Notes: generated by a model not told the origin, from the sequence alone. Positions 34,900 to 43,686 are shown, numbered from the stretch's first letter. The stretch is 64,000 nt of DNA from LMUY01 sp965276785 (GCA_965276785.1 OZ255629.1:3162001-3226000), one strand, 5' to 3'. A program made the numbers and translations.

Positions 34900-35341
34900 C
34901 GTCTTCGCCCTCGACCAGTCGGGGTTTAATGGCTTCCTGTTTGCCGCCATCGGCACCGAGGCAGGTGGGTCACGCCTCACTGTGCTGTCCGCGTTGGCAA
35001 GGCTCGGCGAAGATCCTTGGGCAAAGGCGGCGATTTGGGCGCGAATGCCCAGAGCCGCTTCCGGTGAGGAGCTTGCCGCCACCATCGCTCAGATGCCGGT
35101 CACGCCCGAGGACCAGCTGGCCGCGGTGCACACAGCGGCGCGCCTGGTTCAGCTCCTTTCGCCGCCAGCCAAGACAACGCTGCAGCAGCCAGGCTTCTCC
35201 TGGAAGCCGCTAACGCCCAGGCTCATTATGATACTGGCGATCTGCATGGCGACCCTGCTTGGCGGCGCCTGCTTGATTGTGCGGCAAGGCCGGGGGATAC
35301 AAGGACCGTCGGCCGAGTCGGCAGCGCCGCACATCCCTTGA
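34886..35341 (+). CDS. Small single-pass membrane protein, unknown
   Basis: A 151-residue protein. ATG 34886 gives MPSRDVFALDQSGFNGFLFAAIGTEAGGSRLTVLSALARLGEDPWAKAA; the first ~100 residues look cytoplasmic and partly helical. A single strongly hydrophobic segment (about residues 111-128, LIMILAICMATLLGGACLIV) follows, then a short polar tail. No family recognised. Its start lies inside the receiver gene, so coupled translation is likely. Topology (cytoplasmic N-domain, one C-terminal helix) would suit a membrane tether for the receiver, but that is only inference. Confidence 0.65.
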   Translation: MPSRDVFALDQSGFNGFLFAAIGTEAGGSRLTVLSALARLGEDPWAKAAIWARMPRAASGEELAATIAQMPVTPEDQLAAVHTAARLVQLLSPPAKTTLQQPGFSWKPLTPRLIMILAICMATLLGGACLIVRQGRGIQGPSAESAAPHIP

Positions 35342-35344
35342 CGG

Positions 35345-36640
35345 CTACAGAACGAAGAACCCGATGGTGGCGGCGGCCATGACCGCGGTCGCCAACCAGC
35401 CGCCAACCAGGGTCGGCTGCGGCAGCGTGAGGCGGCCCATGATGCGGCCGTTCGCGGCAACCAGCATGACGGCGGCCATGACGGGCGCCGCCAGCACGCC
35501 GTTGACCACCGCGCTCCAATACAGCGCCTTCACCGGATCGAGCCGCGTGAAGTTCAGGCCGACACCTGCCATGGTGGCGACGGCGATCGTGGCGTAAAAC
35601 CACCTGGCCTGCAGCAGCCGCAGATCCAGCCCTTCCCGCCATCCGAACGCCTCGGACACCGCGTAGGCCGCCGACCCGGCGAGCACCGGCACCGCGAGCA
35701 GTCCGGTCCCCAGGATGCCTGCCGCAAACACGGCGAAGGTGAACTCGCCCGCGATCGGCCGCAGCGCCTCGGCCGCCTGCGACGACGTCTGGATGTCGGT
35801 CACGCCTGCCCGATGCAACGTGGCGGCCGTTGCGTAGATGATACACACGGCAATCATGTTGGAGACGCCCATACCCACAATCGTATCGGCCCGGATGCGG
35901 GCGAGCTGCGCCTTGGCGGCACGCGGCGTGAGGCAGAGCGGCCGCGCCTTTCGCGCTCGCAGGTCCTCGACCTCCAACGCCGACTGCCAGAAGAACAGGT
36001 AGGGGCTGATCGTCGTGCCGAGCACCGCGACGACCGCCATCGCTTCCCCGGCACCGAACGAAAGATGGGGCACCAGGGTGGCGAGCAACGCCTGATGCCA
36101 GGGCACGTGCACCATCAGAACGACCGCCACATAGGCGAACAGCGATGCCGTCAGCCACTTCAGAAACCCTGCATACAGCGCATAGCTCAGGAATGTTTCG
36201 GCCAGCACGCACATCATGCCGAACCCGACGGTGTAAAGCCGCGAGTTCCCCCCGAGCAGCAAGGTGAGGGCCGAGCCCATGGCGCCGAGGTCGGCGCCCA
36301 GGTTGATCACGTTCGCCACGAGCAGCAGCACCACAACCGAACGGACCAGCCACGGGGAATAGTGCCGCCGCAGGTTCTCCGCGATGCCGCGTCCGGTCAC
36401 GGCGCCGATGCGCCCGCTGATCTCCTGAATGACAATCATGAACGGCAGGCTGAACAGCATGGTCCAGGCCAGGCCATAGCCGAACTGCGCCCCCACTTGG
36501 CTGTAGGTTGCAATGCCACTGGGATCGTCATCCGCGGCGCCCGTGATCAGGCCCGGCCCAAGCCGGCGAACAAGCCCGACGCGCGGAATGGCGACCAGCT
36601 TGGCGCGCACGCTCGACGATGGCTCCATGCTCACGCTCAA
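35345..36640 (-). CDS. Nramp-family transporter with variant metal-site motifs
   Basis: A 431-residue membrane protein with about eleven hydrophobic segments. The Nramp fold is visible in GLITGAADDDPSGIATYSQVGAQFGYGLAW (TM1), VVLLLVANVINLGADLGAMGSAL (TM3) and VLGTTISPYLFFWQSALEVED (TM6). Canonical manganese/iron transporters have DPGN in TM1 and a metal-binding Met (MPH) in TM6. Here TM1 reads DPSG and TM6 has TTISPY with no Met, so the substrate may be another ion such as magnesium. It converges on the small membrane protein gene, 3 bp apart. It faces leftward, away from box copy 2. Confidence 0.83.
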   Translation of the reverse strand: MSVSMEPSSSVRAKLVAIPRVGLVRRLGPGLITGAADDDPSGIATYSQVGAQFGYGLAWTMLFSLPFMIVIQEISGRIGAVTGRGIAENLRRHYSPWLVRSVVVLLLVANVINLGADLGAMGSALTLLLGGNSRLYTVGFGMMCVLAETFLSYALYAGFLKWLTASLFAYVAVVLMVHVPWHQALLATLVPHLSFGAGEAMAVVAVLGTTISPYLFFWQSALEVEDLRARKARPLCLTPRAAKAQLARIRADTIVGMGVSNMIAVCIIYATAATLHRAGVTDIQTSSQAAEALRPIAGEFTFAVFAAGILGTGLLAVPVLAGSAAYAVSEAFGWREGLDLRLLQARWFYATIAVATMAGVGLNFTRLDPVKALYWSAVVNGVLAAPVMAAVMLVAANGRIMGRLTLPQPTLVGGWLATAVMAAATIGFFVL

Positions 36641-36697
36641 GGTCGGTCCATGCGCCGTTCTAGGTCAACACGGTCCGTTTGTCGTGCGGAACGTCCG

Positions 36698-36743
36698 TGA
36701 GTAGTTTCCGATCCTCCCTTCCCAAGACCCGACGGCGTAGGTG
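36698..36743 (+). promoter_or_regulatory. Island promoter box, copy 2
   Basis: TGAGTAGTTTCCGA (36698-36711), then TCCTCCC, and a -10-like TAGGTG at 36738-36743, 40 nt from the box start. It lies between the leftward Nramp gene and the rightward stress-protein gene, 201 bp upstream of the latter and 95 bp upstream of the BON remnant. Confidence 0.78.
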
Positions 36744-36792
36744 AGCGCTGGTGAAACCACGCGATGGCGGTCCTCAGCAACGGGAGAAGTCG

Positions 36793-36891
36793 ATGGCCCA
36801 GGATCATGACTTGCAGCGCGCGGTGCTCGCAGAATTGGCATGGGAGCCAAGCACGATCGCTGACGTGATCAACGACATCACCGTGAGCTGA
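36793..36891 (+). pseudogene. Truncated BON-domain protein remnant, 32 residues
   Basis: ATG 36793, with GGGAGAA 4 bases upstream, encodes MAQDHDLQRAVLAELAWEPS, the exact style of the N-terminus of periplasmic BON-domain proteins. The sequence then leaves the family and stops at TGA 36889-36891, 7 bp before the universal stress gene. Intact BON genes often sit beside universal stress and phosphoketolase genes. It may still act as a short leader peptide. Confidence 0.6.
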
Positions 36892-36898
36892 GCGGCAC

Positions 36899-37726
36899 AT
36901 GGCAACCGAGAGTCCCACGCTGTTGGTGAACTTGGAACCCGGGCAGTCCAATGCTGGGCTTCTTCAGGTGGCAGGCAACCTTGCCGACCGCCTCGGCGCG
37001 GCCGTCATCGGGGTCGCCGCGCGGCAGCCTAGGCAATTCGATGTCTCCGGCACCTGCTACGTGTCGCCAGAACTCGTCGACGAAGAGCGCGCTGAAACCG
37101 ACGCGGAAATAAGCGGCGCTGAAGCCGAGTTCCGCGGCGCGTTCCGTGGCACGGCCGTCGACTGGCGCTCGTCGGTGTCATACGCTGCTCCCTCCGACTA
37201 CGTCGTGGACCAGGCGCGGCACGCGGATTTGCTGATGACCGGCATGCCGCTTCGTGACGCCGCGGATCCAACGCGGGCCCAGGCTGGCGAGTTAGTGATG
37301 CAGTGCGGACGGCCCGTGCTCGTCGTCCCGCAAGCGCCGGCAACCCAGGCCTTCGACCACGTAATGGTGGCTTGGAAGGATACGCGGGAAGCCCGTCGCG
37401 CGGCGTTGGACGCGCTGCCGCTACTGAGACGGGCCACGCAGGTCACCATCGTGGAGATCGCCGCGGATGCGGCCCTCGCAGCCGCAAGGCAACGTTTGGC
37501 GGACATCGCGCGCTGGCTGGCCGGCCACGGCATCCCCGCGGAGGTGATCGCAGCCGTATCGTCGGGTGACGACGCGACGCAGCTTGAGTTCCTCGCCCGC
37601 GATACGGGCGCCGACCTCATCGTCGCTGGCGCCTACGGACACAGCCGCCTTCGAGAGTGGGCGTTCGGGGGCGTCACTCGCACCCTCCTGCAACGGGGGG
37701 ACCGCTGCGCGATGCTGTCCCACTGA
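36899..37726 (+). CDS. Tandem universal stress protein (two UspA domains)
   Basis: A 275-residue cytoplasmic protein with two UspA-like halves. The first half (1-145) has LLQVAGNLADRLGAAVIGVAARQP and DLLMTGMPLR. The second (148-275) has HVMVAWKDTREARRAALDALPLL and DLIVAGAYGHSRLREWAFGGVTRTLL, the nucleotide-binding G-x2-G-x9-G(S/T) region in variant form. Such tandem proteins are hallmarks of low-oxygen and energy-stress regulons. It is the first intact gene after box copy 2 and precedes the glycosyltransferase and acetate kinase genes in the same direction. Confidence 0.92.
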   Translation: MATESPTLLVNLEPGQSNAGLLQVAGNLADRLGAAVIGVAARQPRQFDVSGTCYVSPELVDEERAETDAEISGAEAEFRGAFRGTAVDWRSSVSYAAPSDYVVDQARHADLLMTGMPLRDAADPTRAQAGELVMQCGRPVLVVPQAPATQAFDHVMVAWKDTREARRAALDALPLLRRATQVTIVEIAADAALAAARQRLADIARWLAGHGIPAEVIAAVSSGDDATQLEFLARDTGADLIVAGAYGHSRLREWAFGGVTRTLLQRGDRCAMLSH

Positions 37727-37774
37727 GTGCGCAACTTGGCGGTTTATCTTCCCCCCCACCTGAAAGCAGGTTCC

Positions 37775-38959
37775 ATGCGCATCGCCCAAATCGCCCCGCT
37801 GCATGAGGCGGTGCCGCCGGCGCTTTATGGCGGCACGGAACGGGTGGTGTCGTTTCTCACAGAGGAACTGGTAGCGCTGGGCCATGACGTGACCCTATTT
37901 GCCAGCGGCGATTCACGCACATGCGCGACGCTGGCGCCGGCCTGGCCCCGCGCATTGCGGCTTGACCCCGGGGTTCGGGATACAACGGCGCCGCACATGC
38001 TGCTGATGGAACAGGTCCGCCAACGCGCGGCAGAGTTCGACGTGCTGCACTTCCACGTGGACTATTGGCCGTTTAGCCTGTTCACCCGGCAGCCCACGCC
38101 ATTCCTGACGACGCTGCACGGCCGGCTCGACCTGCCGGAGATCCGGCCGGTCTTCAATCGCTTTCGCGAGGCCTCCCTCGTCAGCATCTCGGACAGCCAG
38201 CGCGCGGGCTTGCCCGGCGCGGATTACGTAGCAACGGTGCATCATGGCCTGCCCGCAGGGCTGCTGTCCCCGGTGTCTGGCGCCACCCCGACCTATCTTG
38301 CCTTTCTTGGCCGCATTGCGCCCGAGAAAGGCCCTGATCGCGCCATCCGGATTGCCCGTGCAGCCGGCATTCCGCTCAAGATTGCGGCCAAGATCAGCGC
38401 TTCGGATAAGCCGTGGTTTGACGCCGTCATCCGCCCGATGCTGGCGCAGGGTGGCGCCGAGTTGGTGGGCGAGATTTCCGATGAACAGAAACCCGCCTTC
38501 CTGTCAGGCGCCATCGGGCTGCTGATGCCGGTGGACTGGCCGGAGCCGTTCGGCTTGGCGATGATCGAGGCGATGGCATGCGGCACCCCGGTGGTGGCCT
38601 TCAATCGAGGCTCCATCCCGGAAATCGTCGATGAAGGCGTGACCGGCTTCGTCGTGCAAGACGAAGCGGGCGCGGTCGCCGCAATCCGCCGCCTCCGCCA
38701 CCTGTCGAGGCTTGTGGTCCGCAAACGCTTTGCCGAACGCTTCACGGCGAGGCGCATGGCTGAGGATTACGTGAGCATCTATAGCGCTCTCGCTGCCGGC
38801 CGGGTCCAGACGCAGCACGGCCTCAGGCCCCGGCACCATGCCGCCCCTCCGCCGGTGGGAGCCGGGGCTGCTCGCGATTGGGCGCAATTGGCCAGGATCA
38901 TCGGGCAGGAGGCCTCGGCCACCGCAAGCGAGGACCTTGCCGCACTCGCCGGCGACTGA
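37775..38959 (+). CDS. GT4-family glycosyltransferase
   Basis: A 394-residue GT-B glycosyltransferase. ATG 37775 gives MRIAQIAPLHEAVPPALYGGTERVVSFLTEELVALGHDVTLFASG, the usual GT4 start with the GGTE acceptor-side loop. FLGRIAPEKGPDRAIRIARAAGIPLKIAAK and EPFGLAMIEAMACGTPVVAFNRGSIPEIVDEGVTGF form the nucleotide-sugar site with the E-x7-E motif. The last ~50 residues are a low-complexity tail. It lies 2 bp before ackA. It may build a glucan or glycosylate a stress solute, feeding the GH65 phosphorylase downstream, but its acceptor is unknown. Confidence 0.88.
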   Translation: MRIAQIAPLHEAVPPALYGGTERVVSFLTEELVALGHDVTLFASGDSRTCATLAPAWPRALRLDPGVRDTTAPHMLLMEQVRQRAAEFDVLHFHVDYWPFSLFTRQPTPFLTTLHGRLDLPEIRPVFNRFREASLVSISDSQRAGLPGADYVATVHHGLPAGLLSPVSGATPTYLAFLGRIAPEKGPDRAIRIARAAGIPLKIAAKISASDKPWFDAVIRPMLAQGGAELVGEISDEQKPAFLSGAIGLLMPVDWPEPFGLAMIEAMACGTPVVAFNRGSIPEIVDEGVTGFVVQDEAGAVAAIRRLRHLSRLVVRKRFAERFTARRMAEDYVSIYSALAAGRVQTQHGLRPRHHAAPPPVGAGAARDWAQLARIIGQEASATASEDLAALAGD

Positions 38960-38961
38960 GT

Positions 38962-40143
38962 ATGGCCGGAACGATCCTGGCAATGAATGCTGGCTCATCG
39001 AGCTTGAAGTTCGCTCTTTTCAGCGCCGATGCGACGGCTCCCGCTGCTGCGCGCGGAGAGATCACCGAGATCGCCGCAGCCCCGCACCTGGTGGCCCACG
39101 ATCCGGCGAAGGCAATCCTCGTGGACAGGCACTGGCCGAATGGACTCGCAGACCCGTTCGCCACCGCCCTCGACGGCTTGCTAGCGTTTGCCGAATCGCA
39201 CCTTGGAGGGCGCGGGCTGGCAGCCGTCGGCCATCGCATCGTTCATGGCGGCGCAAAACACGTCACGCCCGCTCTCATCACCGCGCCGCTCCTGGCTGAC
39301 CTGGAGGCGTTGACGCCGCTCGACCCGCTCCACATGCCGCACAGCCTGGCTCCGGTTCATGCCTTGGCTGCCTCACGCCCGGACCTCAAGCAAGCCGCCT
39401 GCTTCGACACGGCATTCCACCACACGCTGCCCCCGGTGGCCCAGCGTGTGGCAGTGCCTCGCTCCTTGGAGCTGGAGGGCGTGCGGCGCTATGGCTTCCA
39501 CGGGCTTTCCTACGAGTTCATCGCGCGACAACTCGCCGAGCAATCTCCAGCGCTGGCGCGCGGCCGGGTCATCGTCGCGCATCTTGGCTCCGGCGCCAGC
39601 CTATGTGCCCTGCTGAACGGCGCGAGCATCGCCACGACCATGGGGTTCAGCGCGCTGGACGGGCTGGTGATGGCCACGCGGTGCGGCAGCGTTGATCCAG
39701 GCGTGATCCTCTATCTTCTGCGCAAAGGTCTGAGCCCGACCGATGTCGAAGACATGCTCTACCGGCGGTCCGGTCTGCTGGGCGTCTCCGGGATCAGCGA
39801 CGATCTCCGGGTGCTGCTTACCAGCGATGATCCCCGCGCGGGCGAGGCAGTCGAGCTATTCACCTATCGCATCGCGACGGAGGCGGGCGGACTGGTCAGT
39901 GCGCTTGGTGGCCTGGATGGCCTGGTGTTCACCGCCGGGATCGGCGAGCACTCGGCAGCCATCCGGGGCGCCGTGTGCAATCGACTGGCATGGCTGGGGG
40001 TTCGGCTGGACCCGGCGGCCAACGCCGGCCAGCCCGGCCGTATCAGCTCCCCCGGCAGCTCCGTCGAAGTTTGGGTTATCCCGACCGACGAGGAAGCGAT
40101 GATCGCGCTTCACACGCAGAAACTGCTCCGGGCGCATGAGTAG
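38962..40143 (+). CDS. ackA: Acetate kinase
   Basis: A 393-residue acetate kinase. Signatures are MNAGSSSLKFALF at the N-terminus, VGHRIVHGGAKH, AACFDTAFHHTLP, RRYGFHGLSYEFIA and VFTAGIGEHSAAIR, which together form the ATP and acetate sites. It transfers phosphate from acetyl phosphate to ADP. Acetyl phosphate would come from the phosphoketolase encoded 6 kb downstream; no phosphotransacetylase gene lies in the window. ATG 38962 is 2 bp after the glycosyltransferase stop. The stop codon TAG lies inside promoter box copy 3. Confidence 0.96.
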   Translation: MAGTILAMNAGSSSLKFALFSADATAPAAARGEITEIAAAPHLVAHDPAKAILVDRHWPNGLADPFATALDGLLAFAESHLGGRGLAAVGHRIVHGGAKHVTPALITAPLLADLEALTPLDPLHMPHSLAPVHALAASRPDLKQAACFDTAFHHTLPPVAQRVAVPRSLELEGVRRYGFHGLSYEFIARQLAEQSPALARGRVIVAHLGSGASLCALLNGASIATTMGFSALDGLVMATRCGSVDPGVILYLLRKGLSPTDVEDMLYRRSGLLGVSGISDDLRVLLTSDDPRAGEAVELFTYRIATEAGGLVSALGGLDGLVFTAGIGEHSAAIRGAVCNRLAWLGVRLDPAANAGQPGRISSPGSSVEVWVIPTDEEAMIALHTQKLLRAHE

Positions 40144-40182
40144 TTTCCGACCCTGCCGAGGGACTCGACGCGCTCCTATGCT
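40137..40182 (+). promoter_or_regulatory. Island promoter box, copy 3
   Basis: TGAGTAGTTTCCGA (40137-40150), then CCCTGCC, and a -10-like TATGCT at 40177-40182, again 40 nt from the box start. It overlaps the last two codons and stop of ackA, and lies 211 bp upstream of the HAD gene. Confidence 0.78.
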
Positions 40183-40347
40183 CTCATGTTCGCAATAAGA
40201 GCACCGATCAACAGCGGGTCGAGAACTGCCGTCATGGCCGCGGCCCTGACTGGCCGGACGGTTCCTGGCGCTGTCTTCGGCTGCCGGTCGCAAGGACTGC
40301 GGCGGCCTTTGGAGATCGCGTAATGGCTCCATGACCAAGGATCGAGG

Positions 40348-41097
40348 ATGAAGGCGGCAACGAAGAAGCCTTTGGGGGTGGGCGCAGCGGGGCCTCAGCT
40401 CCTGGTTGCGGCGATCTTTGACGTCGATGGCGTGCTGCTCGCTTCTCCGCATGAACAGGCCTGGCGAGAGGCGTTGGATGGCCTCGCCGACCCCGCCCGC
40501 TTCACGACGGCGCTGTACCAGGCTTCTGTCGCAGGCAAGCCGCGCCTTCCGGGCGCCCGTGCCGCCCTGGAGGTTCTTGGAGTACCCAATGCCGACCGGC
40601 AGGCGGCGGCGTATGCGGCGCGCAAGCAGGCCCGGCTGGAGGAGTTGATTCATGCCGGCAGCGTGGCGGCGTTCTCCGACGCGCTCCGCTTCGTGCAGGC
40701 GCTGAGGCTGCTCGGATGGCCGATGGCGGTCGCCTCATCATCGAAGAACGCCAACGCGATGTTGCACAAAGTCCAGCTTGCCGATGGCACCAGCCTGTAC
40801 GACGCTTTCGGCGTCAACGTCTGCGGCCGGGACCTGCGCGCTGGCAAGCCCGACCCCGAGATCTTCCTGCTGGCGGCGGCGGAACTGAAACTGCTTCCGG
40901 CACGCTGCTTCGTGGCCGAGGATGCCCCTGCTGGCATTCAGGCCGCCCGCGCTGGCGGCATGGCAGGGCTTGGCGTGGCACGGCTGTGCGATGCAGCCCT
41001 GCTGCGGGCGAAAGACGCCACGCTGGTCGTCGCCAGCCTGGACGAAGTGGCCACCGATGCGCTCGCTCACGGACATCTGGCGCGGCGGCTGGCATGA
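40348..41097 (+). CDS. HAD-family beta-phosphoglucomutase-like phosphatase/mutase
   Basis: A 249-residue HAD protein with a helical cap. Motif I is FDVDGVLLAS (about residues 24-33), motif II the Ser in AVASSSKN, and motif III/IV KPDPEIFLLAAAEL and VAEDAPAGIQAARAGGM. These fit beta-phosphoglucomutase, though general sugar phosphatases are similar. Its stop overlaps the start of a GH65 phosphorylase gene (ATGA). Since inverting GH65 enzymes release beta-glucose 1-phosphate, a mutase making glucose 6-phosphate is the natural partner, and GH65-PGM pairs are well known. Confidence 0.88.
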   Translation: MKAATKKPLGVGAAGPQLLVAAIFDVDGVLLASPHEQAWREALDGLADPARFTTALYQASVAGKPRLPGARAALEVLGVPNADRQAAAYAARKQARLEELIHAGSVAAFSDALRFVQALRLLGWPMAVASSSKNANAMLHKVQLADGTSLYDAFGVNVCGRDLRAGKPDPEIFLLAAAELKLLPARCFVAEDAPAGIQAARAGGMAGLGVARLCDAALLRAKDATLVVASLDEVATDALAHGHLARRLA

Positions 41098-43409
41098 ATG
41101 TCCCCATGCTGCCTCCCCCGCGCACGATGGGCAGTGCGCTGCAGCCGACAACCGACCCCGCCTGGGTCATCGAGCAGCACGGGTTCGACCCGCTTCGCGA
41201 CGGCAGCCGGCAGTCGCGCTTGGCCGTCAGCAACGGCTTCCTCGGTGTCCGCGGCGACCGCGCCATCAACCGGGGACCGGACGGCGTGGTGCCGCCATGC
41301 ACCTACGTCGCCGGGTTGTTCGACGTCAGAGGCGCCGAGCAGCCGATCCCGGCTTTGGTTCCGGCTCCCGACTGGCTTCGCGTGGACATCACGTTCGCCG
41401 AACAAGCGGCGACGCTGACCCTTGATGACGTATCGTCGCATTACCGGACGCTCGACCTGCGGCGCGGCGCTTTGCTATCGGGTGGGCGCCTTGCGGCCGT
41501 ACCCGGGCTCGCAATCCGCCTGCGGATGCTGCGCCTCGTCTCGCTTGACGAGCGGGCCGTTGGCCTTCAGCTCATCGAGATGGAGGTCGAGGATGGCGAG
41601 ACCGAAATCTCGCTATCGGCTTCCTTCGACGACCTTGACTTCGGTTTGAAAGCCGACCGGATCGAACGGGACCTCGGCGTTTGGCGGACGCGTGCGTCGG
41701 GCAAGCGCATCGCCATGGCTTCGGCAGCTTCCCTGCGGGTTGACGGCGATATGCTGACGCCGGACCAGCCTGGTCCGTTCAAGTCGGTCTGGAGCTGGCG
41801 TACGCGCGCCGGCCAGACGGTGTGTTTCGAGCGCATGGTCGCCGTGGCGCGAGGCGACGCCGAGGCGGACGACCCGGGCCGCAAGGTGCGGAGCAAGCTC
41901 GATGCGTCCTCTAGCGTGGGCTGGCGCAGGGTGCTCGACGCGCATGGTGCCGCGTGGGCCGACCGCTGGCGCTATTCCACCGTTTCCATCACTGGCGACC
42001 CGGCCGCCGAGCAGGCGCTGCGGTTCGCCGCTTATCACCTCATCGGCGCTGCCAACCCGGCCGACCCCACGGTGTCGGTCGCGGCCCGGGCGTTGACCGG
42101 GCCCGACTACATGGGCCACGTGTTCTGGGACACGGAAATCTACTTGCTGCCATTCTATTGCCTGACTTGGCCACAAGCGGCCCGGGCCATGCTGATGTAT
42201 CGTCACCGCACGTTGCCCGCGGCCCGGGCGAAGGCGGCCGGCATGGGATGGCGCGGCGCAATGTTCGCCTGGGAGTCGGCCGATACCGGCGCCGAGACCA
42301 CGCCCGAGCAGGCGGTCGGGCCTGACCGACGCGTGGTGCAAATCCTGTGCGGCAGGCAGGAACAGCATATCACTGCCGACGTGGCCTATGCGGTTTGGCA
42401 TTACTGGATGGCCACCGGCGACGAGAGCTTCCTGCGCGATGCCGGTGCCGAAATCCTGCTGGAGGCAGCGCGGTTCTGGGCCAGCCGGGCGGGGCTTGAG
42501 GCGGACGGGCACCGCCATATTCGTGGCGTGACCGGGCCGGACGAGTACCACGAGACTGTCGATGACAATGCCTTTACCAACGTCATGGCGCGCTGGACCA
42601 TCCGGCGGGCGATTGAGGTTGCCGCCCTGCTGCGCGAGCGCTGGCCCGGCACGTGGACGGACCTTTTCGTCCGCCTGGACCTTGGCGACCGCGAGTTGGG
42701 GCAGTGGCAGGCTGTTGCCGACGCCATGGCGACCGGATTCGACAGCTCGACGGGCCTGTTCGAGCAATTCGACGGCTATTTCAGACTTGAACCCATAGAC
42801 CTTGCGAGCTACGCGGGCCGGTCAGTGCCGATGGATGTCGTGCTGGGGCGGGAGCGAACCGTAAAATCGCAGGTCGTCAAGCAGGCTGACGTAGTGGCGC
42901 TGCTGGGATTGCTGCCCGACGAGTTCGTCGGAGACTCGGGTGCGGTCAACTTCGACTATTACCTGCCACGCTGCAGCCACGGCAGTTCCCTGAGCCGAGC
43001 CATGCACGGGCTGGTCGCGGCAAGGCTGGGCCGATCCACAACGGCACTGGCTTTCTTGCGCGAAACGGCGGCGATCGACCTCGCCGACACGCACGCAGCC
43101 CTCGACGGCGGCGTGCATGTCGCAGCACTCGGTGGCGTCTGGATGATCACGGTGCTTGGCTTCGCCGGCTTGACGCTTCTCCCCGACGCCCTCGCAATTG
43201 ACCCCAAGCTGCCGGCCGGCTGGTCGAGCCTGGAGTTCGCTTGCCAGTGGCGTGGCCGCTTGCTCAGGTTCTGCGTTGACCAAGCTGAAGGCTTGACGGC
43301 CGCATTGGAAACTGGCGAGCCGATGACGCTCGTTGTCCAAGGCCTACCGCATATGATCGGCCGCAATGGGAATCTTCAGATCCGCTTGCGCGCCCCCGGT
43401 CATGGTTGA
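41094..43409 (+). CDS. GH65-family disaccharide phosphorylase
   Basis: A 771-residue glycoside hydrolase family 65 protein. The N-terminal beta-sandwich begins near DPAWVIEQHGFDPLRDGSRQSRLAVSNGFLGVRG. The (alpha/alpha)6 barrel contains GHVFWDTEIYLLPFYCLTWPQAARAML and the catalytic general acid Glu484 in VTGPDEYHETVDDNAFTN. KQADVVALLGLLPDEF is also typical. GH65 enzymes cleave trehalose, maltose, kojibiose or nigerose with phosphate; which one cannot be told. ATG 41094 overlaps the HAD stop. Phosphorolysis saves one ATP per hexose, which suits the rest of the island. Confidence 0.92.
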   Translation: MNVPMLPPPRTMGSALQPTTDPAWVIEQHGFDPLRDGSRQSRLAVSNGFLGVRGDRAINRGPDGVVPPCTYVAGLFDVRGAEQPIPALVPAPDWLRVDITFAEQAATLTLDDVSSHYRTLDLRRGALLSGGRLAAVPGLAIRLRMLRLVSLDERAVGLQLIEMEVEDGETEISLSASFDDLDFGLKADRIERDLGVWRTRASGKRIAMASAASLRVDGDMLTPDQPGPFKSVWSWRTRAGQTVCFERMVAVARGDAEADDPGRKVRSKLDASSSVGWRRVLDAHGAAWADRWRYSTVSITGDPAAEQALRFAAYHLIGAANPADPTVSVAARALTGPDYMGHVFWDTEIYLLPFYCLTWPQAARAMLMYRHRTLPAARAKAAGMGWRGAMFAWESADTGAETTPEQAVGPDRRVVQILCGRQEQHITADVAYAVWHYWMATGDESFLRDAGAEILLEAARFWASRAGLEADGHRHIRGVTGPDEYHETVDDNAFTNVMARWTIRRAIEVAALLRERWPGTWTDLFVRLDLGDRELGQWQAVADAMATGFDSSTGLFEQFDGYFRLEPIDLASYAGRSVPMDVVLGRERTVKSQVVKQADVVALLGLLPDEFVGDSGAVNFDYYLPRCSHGSSLSRAMHGLVAARLGRSTTALAFLRETAAIDLADTHAALDGGVHVAALGGVWMITVLGFAGLTLLPDALAIDPKLPAGWSSLEFACQWRGRLLRFCVDQAEGLTAALETGEPMTLVVQGLPHMIGRNGNLQIRLRAPGHG

Positions 43410-43537
43410 ACCTGGGTCATTGGATGGCTCTCTCATGGGAGTGCCAGTAGCGCACCCGATGGATGAGCCCGGCGTTCATGAGGCAGCCTTGGGGCCGCGT
43501 CACGCACCGGCCTCAGCCGGCAATCGTGCGGGCAGCC

Positions 43538-43583
43538 TGAGTAGATTCCGAACCTGCGCCGCCTGGCCGGCGGAACCTACGTC
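43538..43583 (+). promoter_or_regulatory. Island promoter box, copy 4
   Basis: TGAGTAGATTCCGA (43538-43551, one mismatch), then ACCTGCG, and a -10-like TACGTC at 43578-43583, 40 nt from the box start. It lies 149 bp upstream of the proton ATPase gene. Confidence 0.75.
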
Positions 43584-43630
43584 TTAAACGTCTGCCGGGG
43601 TGATCAAGGTGCCGTGGCCGACAGTCACCC

Positions 43631-43668
43631 CCTCCGCTCCCGGCCGCCACACTGGCCGGGGGCGGAGG
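43631..43668 (+). promoter_or_regulatory. Strong hairpin in 5-prime leader of proton ATPase
   Basis: CCTCCGCTCCCGGCC (43631-43645) pairs with GGCCGGGGGCGGAGG (43654-43668): 14 pairs plus one T-G pair around an 8-base loop. It ends 18 bp before the ATPase ATG and so may cover or present the weak ribosome site AGGGAT. No T-run follows, so it is more likely a translation or stability element than a terminator. Confidence 0.6.
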
Positions 43669-43686
43669 CAGAGTAGGGATCGCATC

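Noticed and set aside
38941..38970. TGAGTA at the ackA start as a sixth promoter box
   Set aside because: Only TGAGTA matches; it is formed by the glycosyltransferase stop and the ackA ATG, and TTTCCG and the -10 spacing are absent.
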